Shown here: one piece after another, positions 52,901 through 60,511 of the stretch
Layout of the letters: the number at the start of each line of letters is the position of its first letter
Numbering within the stretch: position 1 is the stretch's first letter
Assembly (NCBI GenBank): GCA_035452965.1
Contig: DAOTCE010000002.1
Span: forward strand, 309,898-373,897
Length of the DNA: 64,000 nt
Source of the DNA: Candidatus Paceibacterota bacterium
GTDB taxonomy: Bacteria; Verrucomicrobiota; Verrucomicrobiia; Limisphaerales; UBA8199
Direction of reading: 5' to 3'
Program-made: the position numbers and the translations under genes
Notes under the pieces: model-generated
Databases searched by the model: none
What the model was told of the DNA's origin: nothing
What the model saw: the letters and a program-made list of their open reading frames with translations, nothing else

Positions 52901-55016
52901 CCAACAAGCTCATCACCTCGGCGTAGCGCGGGTCTTGGCGATACTTCTCATACGCCGGGGTCCCCCGCATCGCGCGCGCGTGCTCGACCAACTGCGCGGG
53001 GATGTATCCGCCCCTCACGAGTTCATCCGCCTCCAGGCCGGCGACAGGCGAGTCCAGAGACGCGAAGTAGGCTTGGGCCAGGGCCTGGTCGCCTTCCGCG
53101 CCGGACAAGAAGCGCCCGGGGCAATCGAACATTCTGATCTGGTAGCGCGGCTTGAGGAGCTCCCCTTCCGCATCCAGGAATTGCTGGAGCAGTCCCGGGC
53201 GATTCTCGTGCAGCGCAAACACGCTCTCGTCCACCGCGGCGATTCCCAGCGCGGCAGGAGTGGGGCGTCCTTCGGCGTCCGTGACTGTGAAATCGAGCTT
53301 GGCCACCTCGCCCGGCCGATAGACGGCCTTGGATAATCCGGTAGCGACCCGGAGGCCTGAAGCGGGATTGACGTAGATGATGCGTGCACAACCTCTGTCT
53401 TCACCGGTTTTGGCAATCAGATACGCGTGCACTTTGAGCGCGCCAACCAGCGACGGCGGAAGGGCGAGCGTGTATGAGGCCCGGTGATTCTTGAGGGCGA
53501 CCGTTTTGGTGAGAACGGTTTGGTTATCGTGGATCACGTCAATGAACACGGCGTTCTGCTCTTCCGGCGCAATGATGGTGAGTCGCGCGCTCTGGCCGGC
53601 CTTATAGACGGCTTTGTCGCTGCGGAGCAACAAGGCAGGAATTGGCCCGTTTGCATCGGGACGGTAGGACGCCCTGGCTCTTCTCCCGCCAGAGTCTATG
53701 GCCTGAATGTCAACGTGCCGATTGGCCGCTTGCGGCCCGAGCCGGACCTCGCTAACGCCCTGGGCGTCGCTTTGATAGGCCATCCCGTCAACCATGACCC
53801 GGCACACCGCGGGGCGCCCGTCCGGATAAGCCGTGAGCACATAGAGCAGATTCTCCACCCCAGGCACCAGCGCACCCGACTCAGGAATCACCGTGAGCCC
53901 GAGTTCGCCCCGGGCGACGGTTAGGGACAACGCCTTTTCTTCGGCATGCTGGGCCGTGTCGCGCAGCTCGGCTTTCAAATCCAGGAACGCCTGTTCATTC
54001 ATCTGGGGCATACCGGCAAAGAAGTCGGGCAGCGCAAACTGGAACGAATAGTTGCCGTCGTTGTCCGTTCGGCCCTGCAACTCGGTGATGACCACCGGCT
54101 TCCCGTGGAAGGTCGTGGCGGTCAGTTTGACCGTGCCGCCACTCACTGGCCGGCCGAAGAAGTAGCTGGCGCGGACCGAGCCGGATACCGTCTGCCCGGG
54201 AAGGTAATACGGCTGGCTGGTGACAATGCTTATCTTGAACCTGGGAAGAACATAACGTTTCACCTCGACCGTGCGCTCGGTCGTGGTGGCGCCCGCGTTG
54301 GCGCAAATCTCGTATCGGCCAAGGTTCAGCTCGGAGGCCAAAACAAAATCGGCCGACGCAATCCCAAACGCCGAGGATTTCCGGATTTCCTTGAACACCT
54401 TGTTCCCCTTGGGATCCTTGACCTCGAACGTGACCGCTTCACCGGCAAACGGCTTCTGTGTTCGCGCGTTCAGCATCAGGCTGCGCAAGTGGATCGTCTG
54501 ACCCGGCTGGTAGACCGGCTTGTCGGACGACAGAAAGATCCGGATCGAATGCTGCACCTCGACCTTCTTGACCACGCGGTCGCTCCCCAGATCGGACCTG
54601 GACTCAAGGACCAACTCGTAGGTTCCCGGAGGCACGTCAGGAATCGCGATCGAATCCGCAATGCTCCCCGCGGCATCGGTGCGAAAGGAGCCGAGCTTCA
54701 CGGACGTGGCTTTGCCGCGCAGATGCAGTTCGACTGAAGCCCCTTTGACGGGCTGTCCCGAAACACGGTTGCGAACCAGTATCCGCAGCGCGGCAGGGCT
54801 GCCAACAGCGAGCTTGGTTTGCCCCAGAACTACTGTCTCCTGGGGATCAGGCTCGTGCACGGCGACGTAAACCGAGTAGGCAGCGATCGCCAGCACGACG
54901 GCCAGGATTGTCCCAACAGTTACCCGCATGGTCAATTTGCGGGATCGGGCCTTCCGGGTATCGGGGATTTGTGATTGATAAGCAGGCAACGAGTTCTTGT
55001 CGTGGTTATCGTCCAT
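49944..55016 (-). CDS. Alpha-2-macroglobulin-like protein with inserted membrane domain and pseudopilin segment
   Basis: A 1690-residue protein; ATG 55016 is fixed by the ribosome site GGAGGT (55021-55026). A membrane helix at about 30-52 anchors the chain. Macroglobulin domains follow, marked by DKPVYQPGQT (165-174), QPYYLPGQT (about 269-277), DKAVYKAGQS (about 467-476) and the bait-type AALGIAAVDESVFAL (about 588-602). Then comes an unusual insert: five or so membrane helices at about 740-905 and a pseudopilin-like segment at 921-975 (INVAEVLCVIAIICILAALL then LPALSRAKAKAQRI). The A2M domain (about 1000-1090) and thioester domain (about 1180-1500) resume, with GCFEQ at 1207-1211; Cys1208 and Gln1211 would form the thioester. 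The tail (about 1590-1690) is receptor-domain-like. Bacterial A2M proteins trap attacking proteases at the envelope, often with PBP1C, which is absent here. Confidence 0.88.
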   Translation of the reverse strand: MDDNHDKNSLPAYQSQIPDTRKARSRKLTMRVTVGTILAVVLAIAAYSVYVAVHEPDPQETVVLGQTKLAVGSPAALRILVRNRVSGQPVKGASVELHLRGKATSVKLGSFRTDAAGSIADSIAIPDVPPGTYELVLESRSDLGSDRVVKKVEVQHSIRIFLSSDKPVYQPGQTIHLRSLMLNARTQKPFAGEAVTFEVKDPKGNKVFKEIRKSSAFGIASADFVLASELNLGRYEICANAGATTTERTVEVKRYVLPRFKISIVTSQPYYLPGQTVSGSVRASYFFGRPVSGGTVKLTATTFHGKPVVITELQGRTDNDGNYSFQFALPDFFAGMPQMNEQAFLDLKAELRDTAQHAEEKALSLTVARGELGLTVIPESGALVPGVENLLYVLTAYPDGRPAVCRVMVDGMAYQSDAQGVSEVRLGPQAANRHVDIQAIDSGGRRARASYRPDANGPIPALLLRSDKAVYKAGQSARLTIIAPEEQNAVFIDVIHDNQTVLTKTVALKNHRASYTLALPPSLVGALKVHAYLIAKTGEDRGCARIIYVNPASGLRVATGLSKAVYRPGEVAKLDFTVTDAEGRPTPAALGIAAVDESVFALHENRPGLLQQFLDAEGELLKPRYQIRMFDCPGRFLSGAEGDQALAQAYFASLDSPVAGLEADELVRGGYIPAQLVEHARAMRGTPAYEKYRQDPRYAEVMSLLEGERGIYSLREATGRIKLQSAEARREAYFKRLKQGLQIGFCGLLFLLPLFLSFRYSRPEAGINPQIVTQAHSQRYAAIAGATYNLLAVLTLLPLVGYPLGFLVLGHSGVREAAWILPCLEAVVVLGALAVLRFRILGAGSEGLEPELVPLRGFIGAFLIQFVVSRLGFASLAFQLGYGGSLVFLWFLGSVAAPLVVLGGLDLHVRRQLKAKGIKARVACINVAEVLCVIAIICILAALLLPALSRAKAKAQRISLLNDLKQLELANLVARQDGIRSDAGSPAAPRVRRDFPETLLWQPELITDGQGKASLEIPLADSITTWRASVEGISAGGKMGSAEVPITVFQDFFVDLDLPVAMSLGDQISVPVTCYNYLKTSQDIRLTVAPGAWFAAPSHNLSVHLAPNEVKSASFPLKVLRAGRHSLRVTALGTSLADAVEREVRVVPTGEQVEHTRNAVLKANWTDRFTIPGDVVPDSQSLWVKFYPSRFTEIVEGLESIFQVPHGCFEQTSSTTYPSVLVLDYLKHMGRLTPEIEVRARKFINTGYQRLLTFEVAGGGFEWFGHSPAHVGLTAYGVLEFTDMNRVHPVDPNLIDRTRQWLFSRQNADGSWNQASGLHSWSDKTLITAYVAWALAESGDSSPNLDNALNYLRHHPEELSTTYQKALAANALLARDRDDSFGRELAGQIQQAVVADRQGTLHWTSAGQSVTCSHGTDLNVETTALSAMALMKGGSSPELVKQALGWLSRQKTATGTWGSTQATILAMRALLAGSTASFGQEFDSAVTLLLNGEAVETFPVNKENNDVMRQADLTRHLRPGENQIEFRQTPVGELAFQLAGVYWLPAVSRAQATTPPGPAPFEPLQIVVRYDRTTLAVNAQLECAVTVSNNTGQVINMAIVDLGIPPGFDVDTTAFERLQEKGAIARFEATGNQVILYLRQLPTAQPFQFEYSLRAKYPLRVQPPPSAVYEYYQPKNRAETRPAIVQVLGD

Positions 55017-55020
55017 ATAG

Positions 55021-55026
55021 ACCTCC
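55021..55026 (-). promoter_or_regulatory. Ribosome binding site of the A2M-like gene
   Basis: On the minus strand GGAGGT lies five bases before ATG 55016. It is one of the strongest Shine-Dalgarno sites in the window and rules out the longer reading from 55070. Confidence 0.85.
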
Positions 55027-55159
55027 AATTTCTTAGGAATTTGATATGTTATGTTATCACTAACTATCAAATACTACTAAATACTACTATATGCAAGAAA
55101 AAAGTTGTAAATAATAGTAGATGTGTTATGGTGAGCCTAATCAACGGTTTTTGATACTT
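55027..55159. promoter_or_regulatory. AT-rich divergent promoter/operator region
   Basis: This gap is strikingly AT-rich against the GC-rich surroundings. ATACTACTA occurs at 55071-55079 and 55081-55089, ten bases apart, and TAGTAG recurs inverted at 55115-55120. A tract GATATGTTATGTTATCACTAACTATC (split here for reading) lies at 55043-55068. For the plus-strand gene a candidate promoter is TTGTAA (55105-55110) with TATGGT (55127-55132) at 16-base spacing. Both flanking genes start from here, so shared control by the HTH protein is plausible. Confidence 0.55.
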
Positions 55160-55627
55160 ATGGAACAGAACGAAACAGCACCAACAAAGAAGAAATGGTA
55201 CTCCATCCGTGAAGCGGCCGATTACCTGGACGTGGGAGAGCCAACGGTCTACCGCTGGATGCGCGAGGGCAAGATCACGTATCGCAAGGTGGGCGATTCC
55301 ACGCGGTTCTGGCAGGAGGACCTGGATTCAGTCATGCAGGTTTATCACAGCGAGAAGGACCTCGATACCACGCGCGAAGTCTGTCCCGTCTGCCGGCACA
55401 CCGAGTTGGCGGAAGGCAAAGTGCGGGGCGCGGGGCTGGTCTACTTTGTCCCGAAGAAGACGAAGTTCTGGACGCTGAAGGACAGCTTCGTGGACACCCG
55501 GGCGTTCATGTGCACCCGCTGCGGAGCCGTCTCCTGGTTTGGCGACACGGCCAAACTCGCCACCCTGCGGGCGCAAGCGGCACAGAGCGACGCCAAAGAA
55601 CCTGCGGCGGAGTCAGAAGGAGAATGA
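55160..55627 (+). CDS. HTH (excisionase/MerR-type) plus zinc-ribbon DNA-binding protein
   Basis: A 155-residue protein from ATG 55160. Residues 12-60 form an HTH_17 type domain (YSIREAADYLDVGEPTVYRWMREGKITYRKVGDSTRFWQEDL), as in excisionases and small MerR-like regulators. The rest (about 72-135) is a zinc ribbon with cysteine pairs CPVC (75-78) and CTRC (118-121). A charged tail ends the chain. The combination suggests a dedicated regulator. It is divergent from the A2M-like gene over an AT-rich repeat region, so autoregulation and control of that gene are likely, though not shown by sequence alone. Confidence 0.8.
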   Translation: MEQNETAPTKKKWYSIREAADYLDVGEPTVYRWMREGKITYRKVGDSTRFWQEDLDSVMQVYHSEKDLDTTREVCPVCRHTELAEGKVRGAGLVYFVPKKTKFWTLKDSFVDTRAFMCTRCGAVSWFGDTAKLATLRAQAAQSDAKEPAAESEGE

Positions 55628-55957
55628 GCCCTGAAAGAACGCTGGGCCAATCCGAATCCTCCAAAATGCAGCAGAACCGTTTTCAAACTCGAGGATTACT
55701 GCTAACGATGGCTGCCGTCAGAAGATGGCCATAAAGCACGCCCTCCGCATTTGGCTCAAGGGCAATGGTTTTGTTTTTCCTAGTGCTTGTCTCGGTGTTC
55801 TGGCATGTGTTTGCCTCAGAAACTTGGCGCAGCACAGTGTCTGGCGTGCAAGCCAGGCTTGGGTTCAACCCCGGTTGCGCAACCAGGTAACGCATGCGGG
55901 CGGGGCGCTGTGGTCGTGCGTGTGTTTCGCATCAGTCGGCCCGAACTGCCTATCACT
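55628..55957. other. 330-base gap without a recognised element
   Basis: No ribosome site, conserved repeat or family-like frame is seen. Composition is mixed, with a short T-rich run near 55770. It probably contains the promoter of the downstream exported protein. Confidence 0.5.
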
Positions 55958-58207
55958 ATGAAATGCACATTTGCTCTTTGTACTGCGATTCTCATCCTGC
56001 CTGCGAGCGCCGCGGAGATGCCGAGCCGCCCGGATCGCGGCGAATGGCCTCCGGTCATCGGCGCATGGTTCTGGACAGAAAGGGACCTGGAGCCCGAAGG
56101 CTGCAAGTCGTTCCTGGATGCGGCTGCCGAGCGCTCGCCGTATACACTGCTATCCACCACGTGCCGCCGGGTCGAGGTGGTCGACCCGCAGGCGCATCAA
56201 CAGACCGACAAAGCCGTGCGGTACGCGGCAACACGCGGACTGAAGGTGGCGCTGGAGTTGGACCTCCGGTTGGCTCGACAAGCCTTCCGCGCCAAATATC
56301 CCGATGAGCAACAGGAGGAGCTGACGCTTCGCTTCCTCGATTTCGCGGACAACAAGCCGGCAGAGGCGGTCTTTCAAGGCGTTGACACCGCCGATCACAT
56401 GAACGGCAGCCTGCCGCGCTACGAGTGCCTGGCGACTCGCCTGGTGCGCGTGTACTCGTTCGTCCGCGACCGCGACGGCATTGATCCCACAACCGTGCGG
56501 GACATCACTGCGGAGAGCGTTGCGACCGCCGAAGGCCCGCGCAAGCTGACGGTGCGCGTGCCGGAGCAACCGGGGCGCAGCGCGTGTGTAATCGCCTCGC
56601 ACACCTACCTCACGCCCGACGTTTTCGCGCCCCACCTGATCGAGTTCCAGCGCGCCATCATTCAACAGTACGCCGATCTGCCCCTGGCCGGCATCATGAA
56701 GGATGAGTGGGGCTTTCCTCCGGACCCCACCGGCAATCCAAAGCACGACCGTTACTGGTACTCCGCCGCCATGGCCCGGGCGTATGCCGAGGGCTCGGGC
56801 CGCGACCTCGTACGTGACACGCTGCTCATGTGCGCCGGCGAGAAGGGGCGCGAGCGTGAGCGGCAGGCCGCCATCAACCGTTATGGCGCGATGGGCCGCC
56901 GGCGCAACGCGGCAATCGAGGACGACTACTATCGAACCGGCAAAGAGGTCTTCGGCAAGGCGGCCTTCATCGTCACCCACCCGACCTGGTGGCCTTACCC
57001 GGGTGCTCAGGAGTTTCGCAAGAACGGCCTCTCCTGGTGGGACGCCACGCGCGACTTCGGGCAGACCGATGAGCAGACTCCGTATCCGTGCCGCACGTCT
57101 CTCGCCAAGCGCTGGGATTATCCGCTGTGGTACAACCAATACTACTCCCGCGAGGCCCAGCCGTACCTGCGCGAGTTCTGGGCGGGGGTGCTGAGCGGCG
57201 GTCGGCTCAACGTTCATCCGCTCTATCCGCGTCCGGATCTAAAGCTCGGTGAGCGGGAGACACTGCTCTTGGAAAGCGGGCTGATGGCGGCCATGACGCG
57301 GCTGCGCATGCTCGATTTCATAACTCGTGCGCCGCTCGATTGCCCGGTGGCGGTGACCTTCGGACATGCCAATGCGATGAACTGGGCGGGCACATCGTAC
57401 GACCGGGTGGGACTGGAGATCGCCTCCTCCCTCTGCGCCGCGGGTTATCCGGCGGATTTTTTCCCATCCAGCCTGGTGGGCTCCTCCGCACTGCGGCTCG
57501 ACGACAAAGGCTACGTCTGCCTGGGCCCGCAGCGTTACCGCGCGCTTGTGCTTTACCGCCCCGAGTTCTGCGGCCAGGCCGAGCTGCAGTTCTTCACTCG
57601 CGCAGCCACGGGAAAGACGGCGATCTTCCAGGTCGGCGAGTGGACCTGCGACAGCGAGGCGCGTCCGTTGAAGACGACCCAAGTGCCGGGTGAAAAGGTG
57701 CGTCTTTGTGCGGATGACGACAGTTGCGCGACGAAGGTGAAGAGCTGGCTGGAAGGCGCATCTGTCCCGCGCGTCACCGGTTGGGACCGAAAAGACCCTA
57801 CGCGCCCTCTGCCGCCCGTGGACGGATTGGCCTGCCTAACGGACGGCACCTGTATCCGCGCGGCGGGGTCCCGCAATGCGGCAGGCGATCCGATCCTCGA
57901 GACGTTCACGTGGCAGGGCCATGCTGTCGAGGTCGATGCCCTGGGGCTGGTGGCAATCCGTTTTGCGCCCGATGGCCGCGTCACCGGCTTCGCGGCAGGA
58001 GGGCTCAAACGAGTCAAAACCGATGGACTCGACCTCGAGTTGCCCGGGCGTGCCGACCTTGCCTTTCTCCGCAACGCCGACCGAACCTGTGCGGGGGTGC
58101 TTCAAGGACTGGCGGGGGACGTGCCCGCGCCCTTGCAGGCGATCACCCGCCATTGGCAGCGGTTGGCTGTTCCGCGGTCCGCGCTTTCTCCAACCAGCCC
58201 CCATTAA
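55958..58207 (+). CDS. Exported protein of unknown function (possible glycoside hydrolase-like)
   Basis: A 749-residue protein from ATG 55958 with a signal peptide (about 1-19, MKCTFALCTAILILPASAAE). The region 30-460 reads like an alpha/beta barrel: WPPVIGAWFWTERDLEPEGCKSFLDAA, GLKVALELDLRLARQAFRAKYP, LAGIMKDEWGFPPDPTGN and FIVTHPTWWPYPGAQEF. The last two could carry catalytic acids and aromatic sugar contacts. A Rossmann-like block (about 480-600) resembles the trimerisation domain of GH42-type enzymes. I cannot assign a family with certainty. The 3' end overlaps the convergent gene by 65 bases. Confidence 0.6.
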   Translation: MKCTFALCTAILILPASAAEMPSRPDRGEWPPVIGAWFWTERDLEPEGCKSFLDAAAERSPYTLLSTTCRRVEVVDPQAHQQTDKAVRYAATRGLKVALELDLRLARQAFRAKYPDEQQEELTLRFLDFADNKPAEAVFQGVDTADHMNGSLPRYECLATRLVRVYSFVRDRDGIDPTTVRDITAESVATAEGPRKLTVRVPEQPGRSACVIASHTYLTPDVFAPHLIEFQRAIIQQYADLPLAGIMKDEWGFPPDPTGNPKHDRYWYSAAMARAYAEGSGRDLVRDTLLMCAGEKGRERERQAAINRYGAMGRRRNAAIEDDYYRTGKEVFGKAAFIVTHPTWWPYPGAQEFRKNGLSWWDATRDFGQTDEQTPYPCRTSLAKRWDYPLWYNQYYSREAQPYLREFWAGVLSGGRLNVHPLYPRPDLKLGERETLLLESGLMAAMTRLRMLDFITRAPLDCPVAVTFGHANAMNWAGTSYDRVGLEIASSLCAAGYPADFFPSSLVGSSALRLDDKGYVCLGPQRYRALVLYRPEFCGQAELQFFTRAATGKTAIFQVGEWTCDSEARPLKTTQVPGEKVRLCADDDSCATKVKSWLEGASVPRVTGWDRKDPTRPLPPVDGLACLTDGTCIRAAGSRNAAGDPILETFTWQGHAVEVDALGLVAIRFAPDGRVTGFAAGGLKRVKTDGLDLELPGRADLAFLRNADRTCAGVLQGLAGDVPAPLQAITRHWQRLAVPRSALSPTSPH

Positions 58208-60464
58208 TCTGAATTCTCTCCCGATGTCCTTTGCGCATAAGGGTGATATTCCCGTTGATGTCTTTCACTCCGCCGCTGTTCCGGACGCGGACTTTGAAAA
58301 ACGAGCGATCGACATCATCTTTCACCACGACGTTCCTGAAATGGATATTTCCAGCAGGACGATCATCCAAATCGAGGCCCTGCACGTAAATCGGCCTAAA
58401 GAACGAATCTTTCTGCGCGCAGTCACGAATCACTGAATCCTCCATTTCGATGCGCACCGCATCCGAGGGATTGAACTGCACGGCGAGTCCGGCCATGCCG
58501 TCGTTCTCTGCGACAAAGCGCGTGATCCGCAGTCGTCCCCCAGGCGGATCCTTTGGCGCGCTGCACAGGTGAATCGCATGTTGCTTGTTGCCGCGGGAGG
58601 TGCAGTTGGCCAACTCGATCGAAAGGGGCTTCGATCGGCTGCTTAAGGATTGGGGGCACACCTGGAAGCCAGTTCCCGCATTGTTGGTCGCAAGACAGCG
58701 GCGCATGACGCAATTCACCAGTGATTCCCCGGGTCCGTTCGGCTCAAAATCAATTCCCGCCTCCGGAGCGGTGCCCGCAGTGTTCCGCAAAAGACAATCC
58801 TCGATCAACAGATTTTCCGCACTGATGACGCTGATTCCTTGACGGTGGTTGGCATTGCAGTCCACCCGCCGGATCACCACGTTCCGATTCGCGGTCTTCC
58901 CCGGCGTTGTACCCAGGTAGATGCCGTCGCCTCCCGTTTTCTCAATCCTCAGATGCTGCACCCTCACGTCCTTGCATCCCAGAAATGCCAAACCATGCCG
59001 CCACTCCGATTTCTGATAAGCGCCGGACTGATAGTCCTCTTTGTGCATCCGGATGCCTGCCGACTTGCCGCGATCCTTCTTGGTGCCACGGATAATCACT
59101 TGTTCGCATTCCTGGAACGTCAGCAGACAGTCCCCCTTCGCCTGATAAGCGCCCTTCAAGGCCACCACTTCTGTCCCCGCCTCCAAAACGATCTCCTGGT
59201 GGCTCACGCCTTTGAGCGGCCTGGTCACCCAAGCGGAGAGTTGCCGGTCAATGATCAGCTTCCTGACCTTCGAGTTGATCGCCTCTTGCAGATATACCGT
59301 GGAATCCTGCGCATCGAATCCCCACCAAGACACGCGGGCTTCGTGCCGCTTCCCGTTCATCACGTCCCGGACCAGTTCCGGTTTGGCATACCGCTTCGCC
59401 CTCTGGGATTCCGTGAGCGTCTGCACCAGGAACGCGTCGAACGCCTTGCGGTCTTTCCAGCCGAGTTGGCAGCGCACCGCTTTGCCGTCCGGCGTCATGA
59501 GCGTTTGGCCCTTGTCGTCCACGGTGAGTTTCCGGGTCTCGATCCGAGCGTATTCCTCGGAATAGGCCAGATACACCGCCGCGGTGTCGAAAAGGATGCT
59601 GCTGGTTTCCCGAGGGTAATTACGCCGATGGCTCCACAGATCGTAGTTCTCGATGACGATTCGGGCGAGCGGATGTTCCGAAGCCGCCACTTTCGCGTAA
59701 GACTCGCCTCGTAGCACCAGTTCTTCGGAGGCGTCCAGTGGCGAGGTGGTGATCGTCCAGGGCGCGGCGACCATCGCCTGCCAGGAGGTGGCGTCAGCCC
59801 GGACGTTCCAGTCCCCTAGAGGCTTCCCGCCGTTCTCAAACCCTTTGTAGATCCTGCCGCCGGTGCAGACGATACGGGCTTTGGCCGCGATGCCAGGGTC
59901 CCGGCGGAGCGCCTCCTTAATATTGGGAACCGGGCCGATGGTGATGAGGGTGATCATGCCCGGCTGCGCACGGATCGTGTCAATCAGCGCCGCAACGCCG
60001 TCCTCATGGATCTTGCCGGGGTATGTGTCCAAATCGAAATCGCCCACCCAATGCTTTTGTGTCAGGGGATCGTTTCCGGTCTTGAGCCCCGTTCCAATCG
60101 GAATATCTGCGCGGCCGGCGCGTTGGAGGATTTTCGCCACGAGCCGGGTTCGCTCGGGGGTGTTGCCGTAGTCGGTGACGACCAGCTTCAGGTCCAGTTG
60201 AGGCATGCCTAGCAGCATGGCCAGGGCCCAGGTGTCATCGATGTCATCGCCAATGTCCGTGTCCAGAATGACAGGTATGGGCGCTGCGTGTGTCGCGCCG
60301 CCGAAAAGGCAGAGCCCCAAAATGAAGACCAGGACCAGCCAAAATCCCCGGCACCTCCGCCGAAGCCAGGCGCTGCACTTTACTCTTTCGGCCAGGGCGG
60401 GAGCGGCAATGAGAGCGGTGGCAGTGGTTCCCAAAAACGAACGGCGAGTCAGTTCATTAGTCAT
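58143..60464 (-). CDS. Exported nucleoside hydrolase fused to a parallel beta-helix domain
   Basis: A 773-residue protein. Residues 5-27 are a Tat leader (TRRSFLGTTATALIAAPALA). Residues 28-62 hold a second, Sec-like signal (RRRCRGFWLVLVFILGLCLFGGATHAAP), so two export signals follow each other. Residues 63-375 are an inosine-uridine nucleoside hydrolase domain; the calcium site is DTDIGDDIDD at 68-77 and the later ASEHPLARIVIENYDLW fits the family. Residues 395-750 are a right-handed parallel beta-helix (VIIRRVDCNANHRQGISVISAENLLIEDCLLRNTAG), as in pectate lyase-like proteins. It may cleave glycosidic or nucleoside bonds on a polymer held by the helix. It is the last gene of a three-gene minus-strand operon. 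Confidence 0.8.
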   Translation of the reverse strand: MTNELTRRSFLGTTATALIAAPALAERVKCSAWLRRRCRGFWLVLVFILGLCLFGGATHAAPIPVILDTDIGDDIDDTWALAMLLGMPQLDLKLVVTDYGNTPERTRLVAKILQRAGRADIPIGTGLKTGNDPLTQKHWVGDFDLDTYPGKIHEDGVAALIDTIRAQPGMITLITIGPVPNIKEALRRDPGIAAKARIVCTGGRIYKGFENGGKPLGDWNVRADATSWQAMVAAPWTITTSPLDASEELVLRGESYAKVAASEHPLARIVIENYDLWSHRRNYPRETSSILFDTAAVYLAYSEEYARIETRKLTVDDKGQTLMTPDGKAVRCQLGWKDRKAFDAFLVQTLTESQRAKRYAKPELVRDVMNGKRHEARVSWWGFDAQDSTVYLQEAINSKVRKLIIDRQLSAWVTRPLKGVSHQEIVLEAGTEVVALKGAYQAKGDCLLTFQECEQVIIRGTKKDRGKSAGIRMHKEDYQSGAYQKSEWRHGLAFLGCKDVRVQHLRIEKTGGDGIYLGTTPGKTANRNVVIRRVDCNANHRQGISVISAENLLIEDCLLRNTAGTAPEAGIDFEPNGPGESLVNCVMRRCLATNNAGTGFQVCPQSLSSRSKPLSIELANCTSRGNKQHAIHLCSAPKDPPGGRLRITRFVAENDGMAGLAVQFNPSDAVRIEMEDSVIRDCAQKDSFFRPIYVQGLDLDDRPAGNIHFRNVVVKDDVDRSFFKVRVRNSGGVKDINGNITLMRKGHRERIQINGGWLEKARTAEQPTAANGG

Positions 60465-60511
60465 ACGTTTGCTCTTGGAGGCAATCAGAAACTGTGCGAA
60501 CTACGTCTAAA

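Noticed and set aside
49944..55016. Frameshift or two genes merged in the A2M region
   Set aside because: The frame is open for 5 kb with family signatures before and after the insert and only one good ribosome site, so a single chain is the simplest reading.
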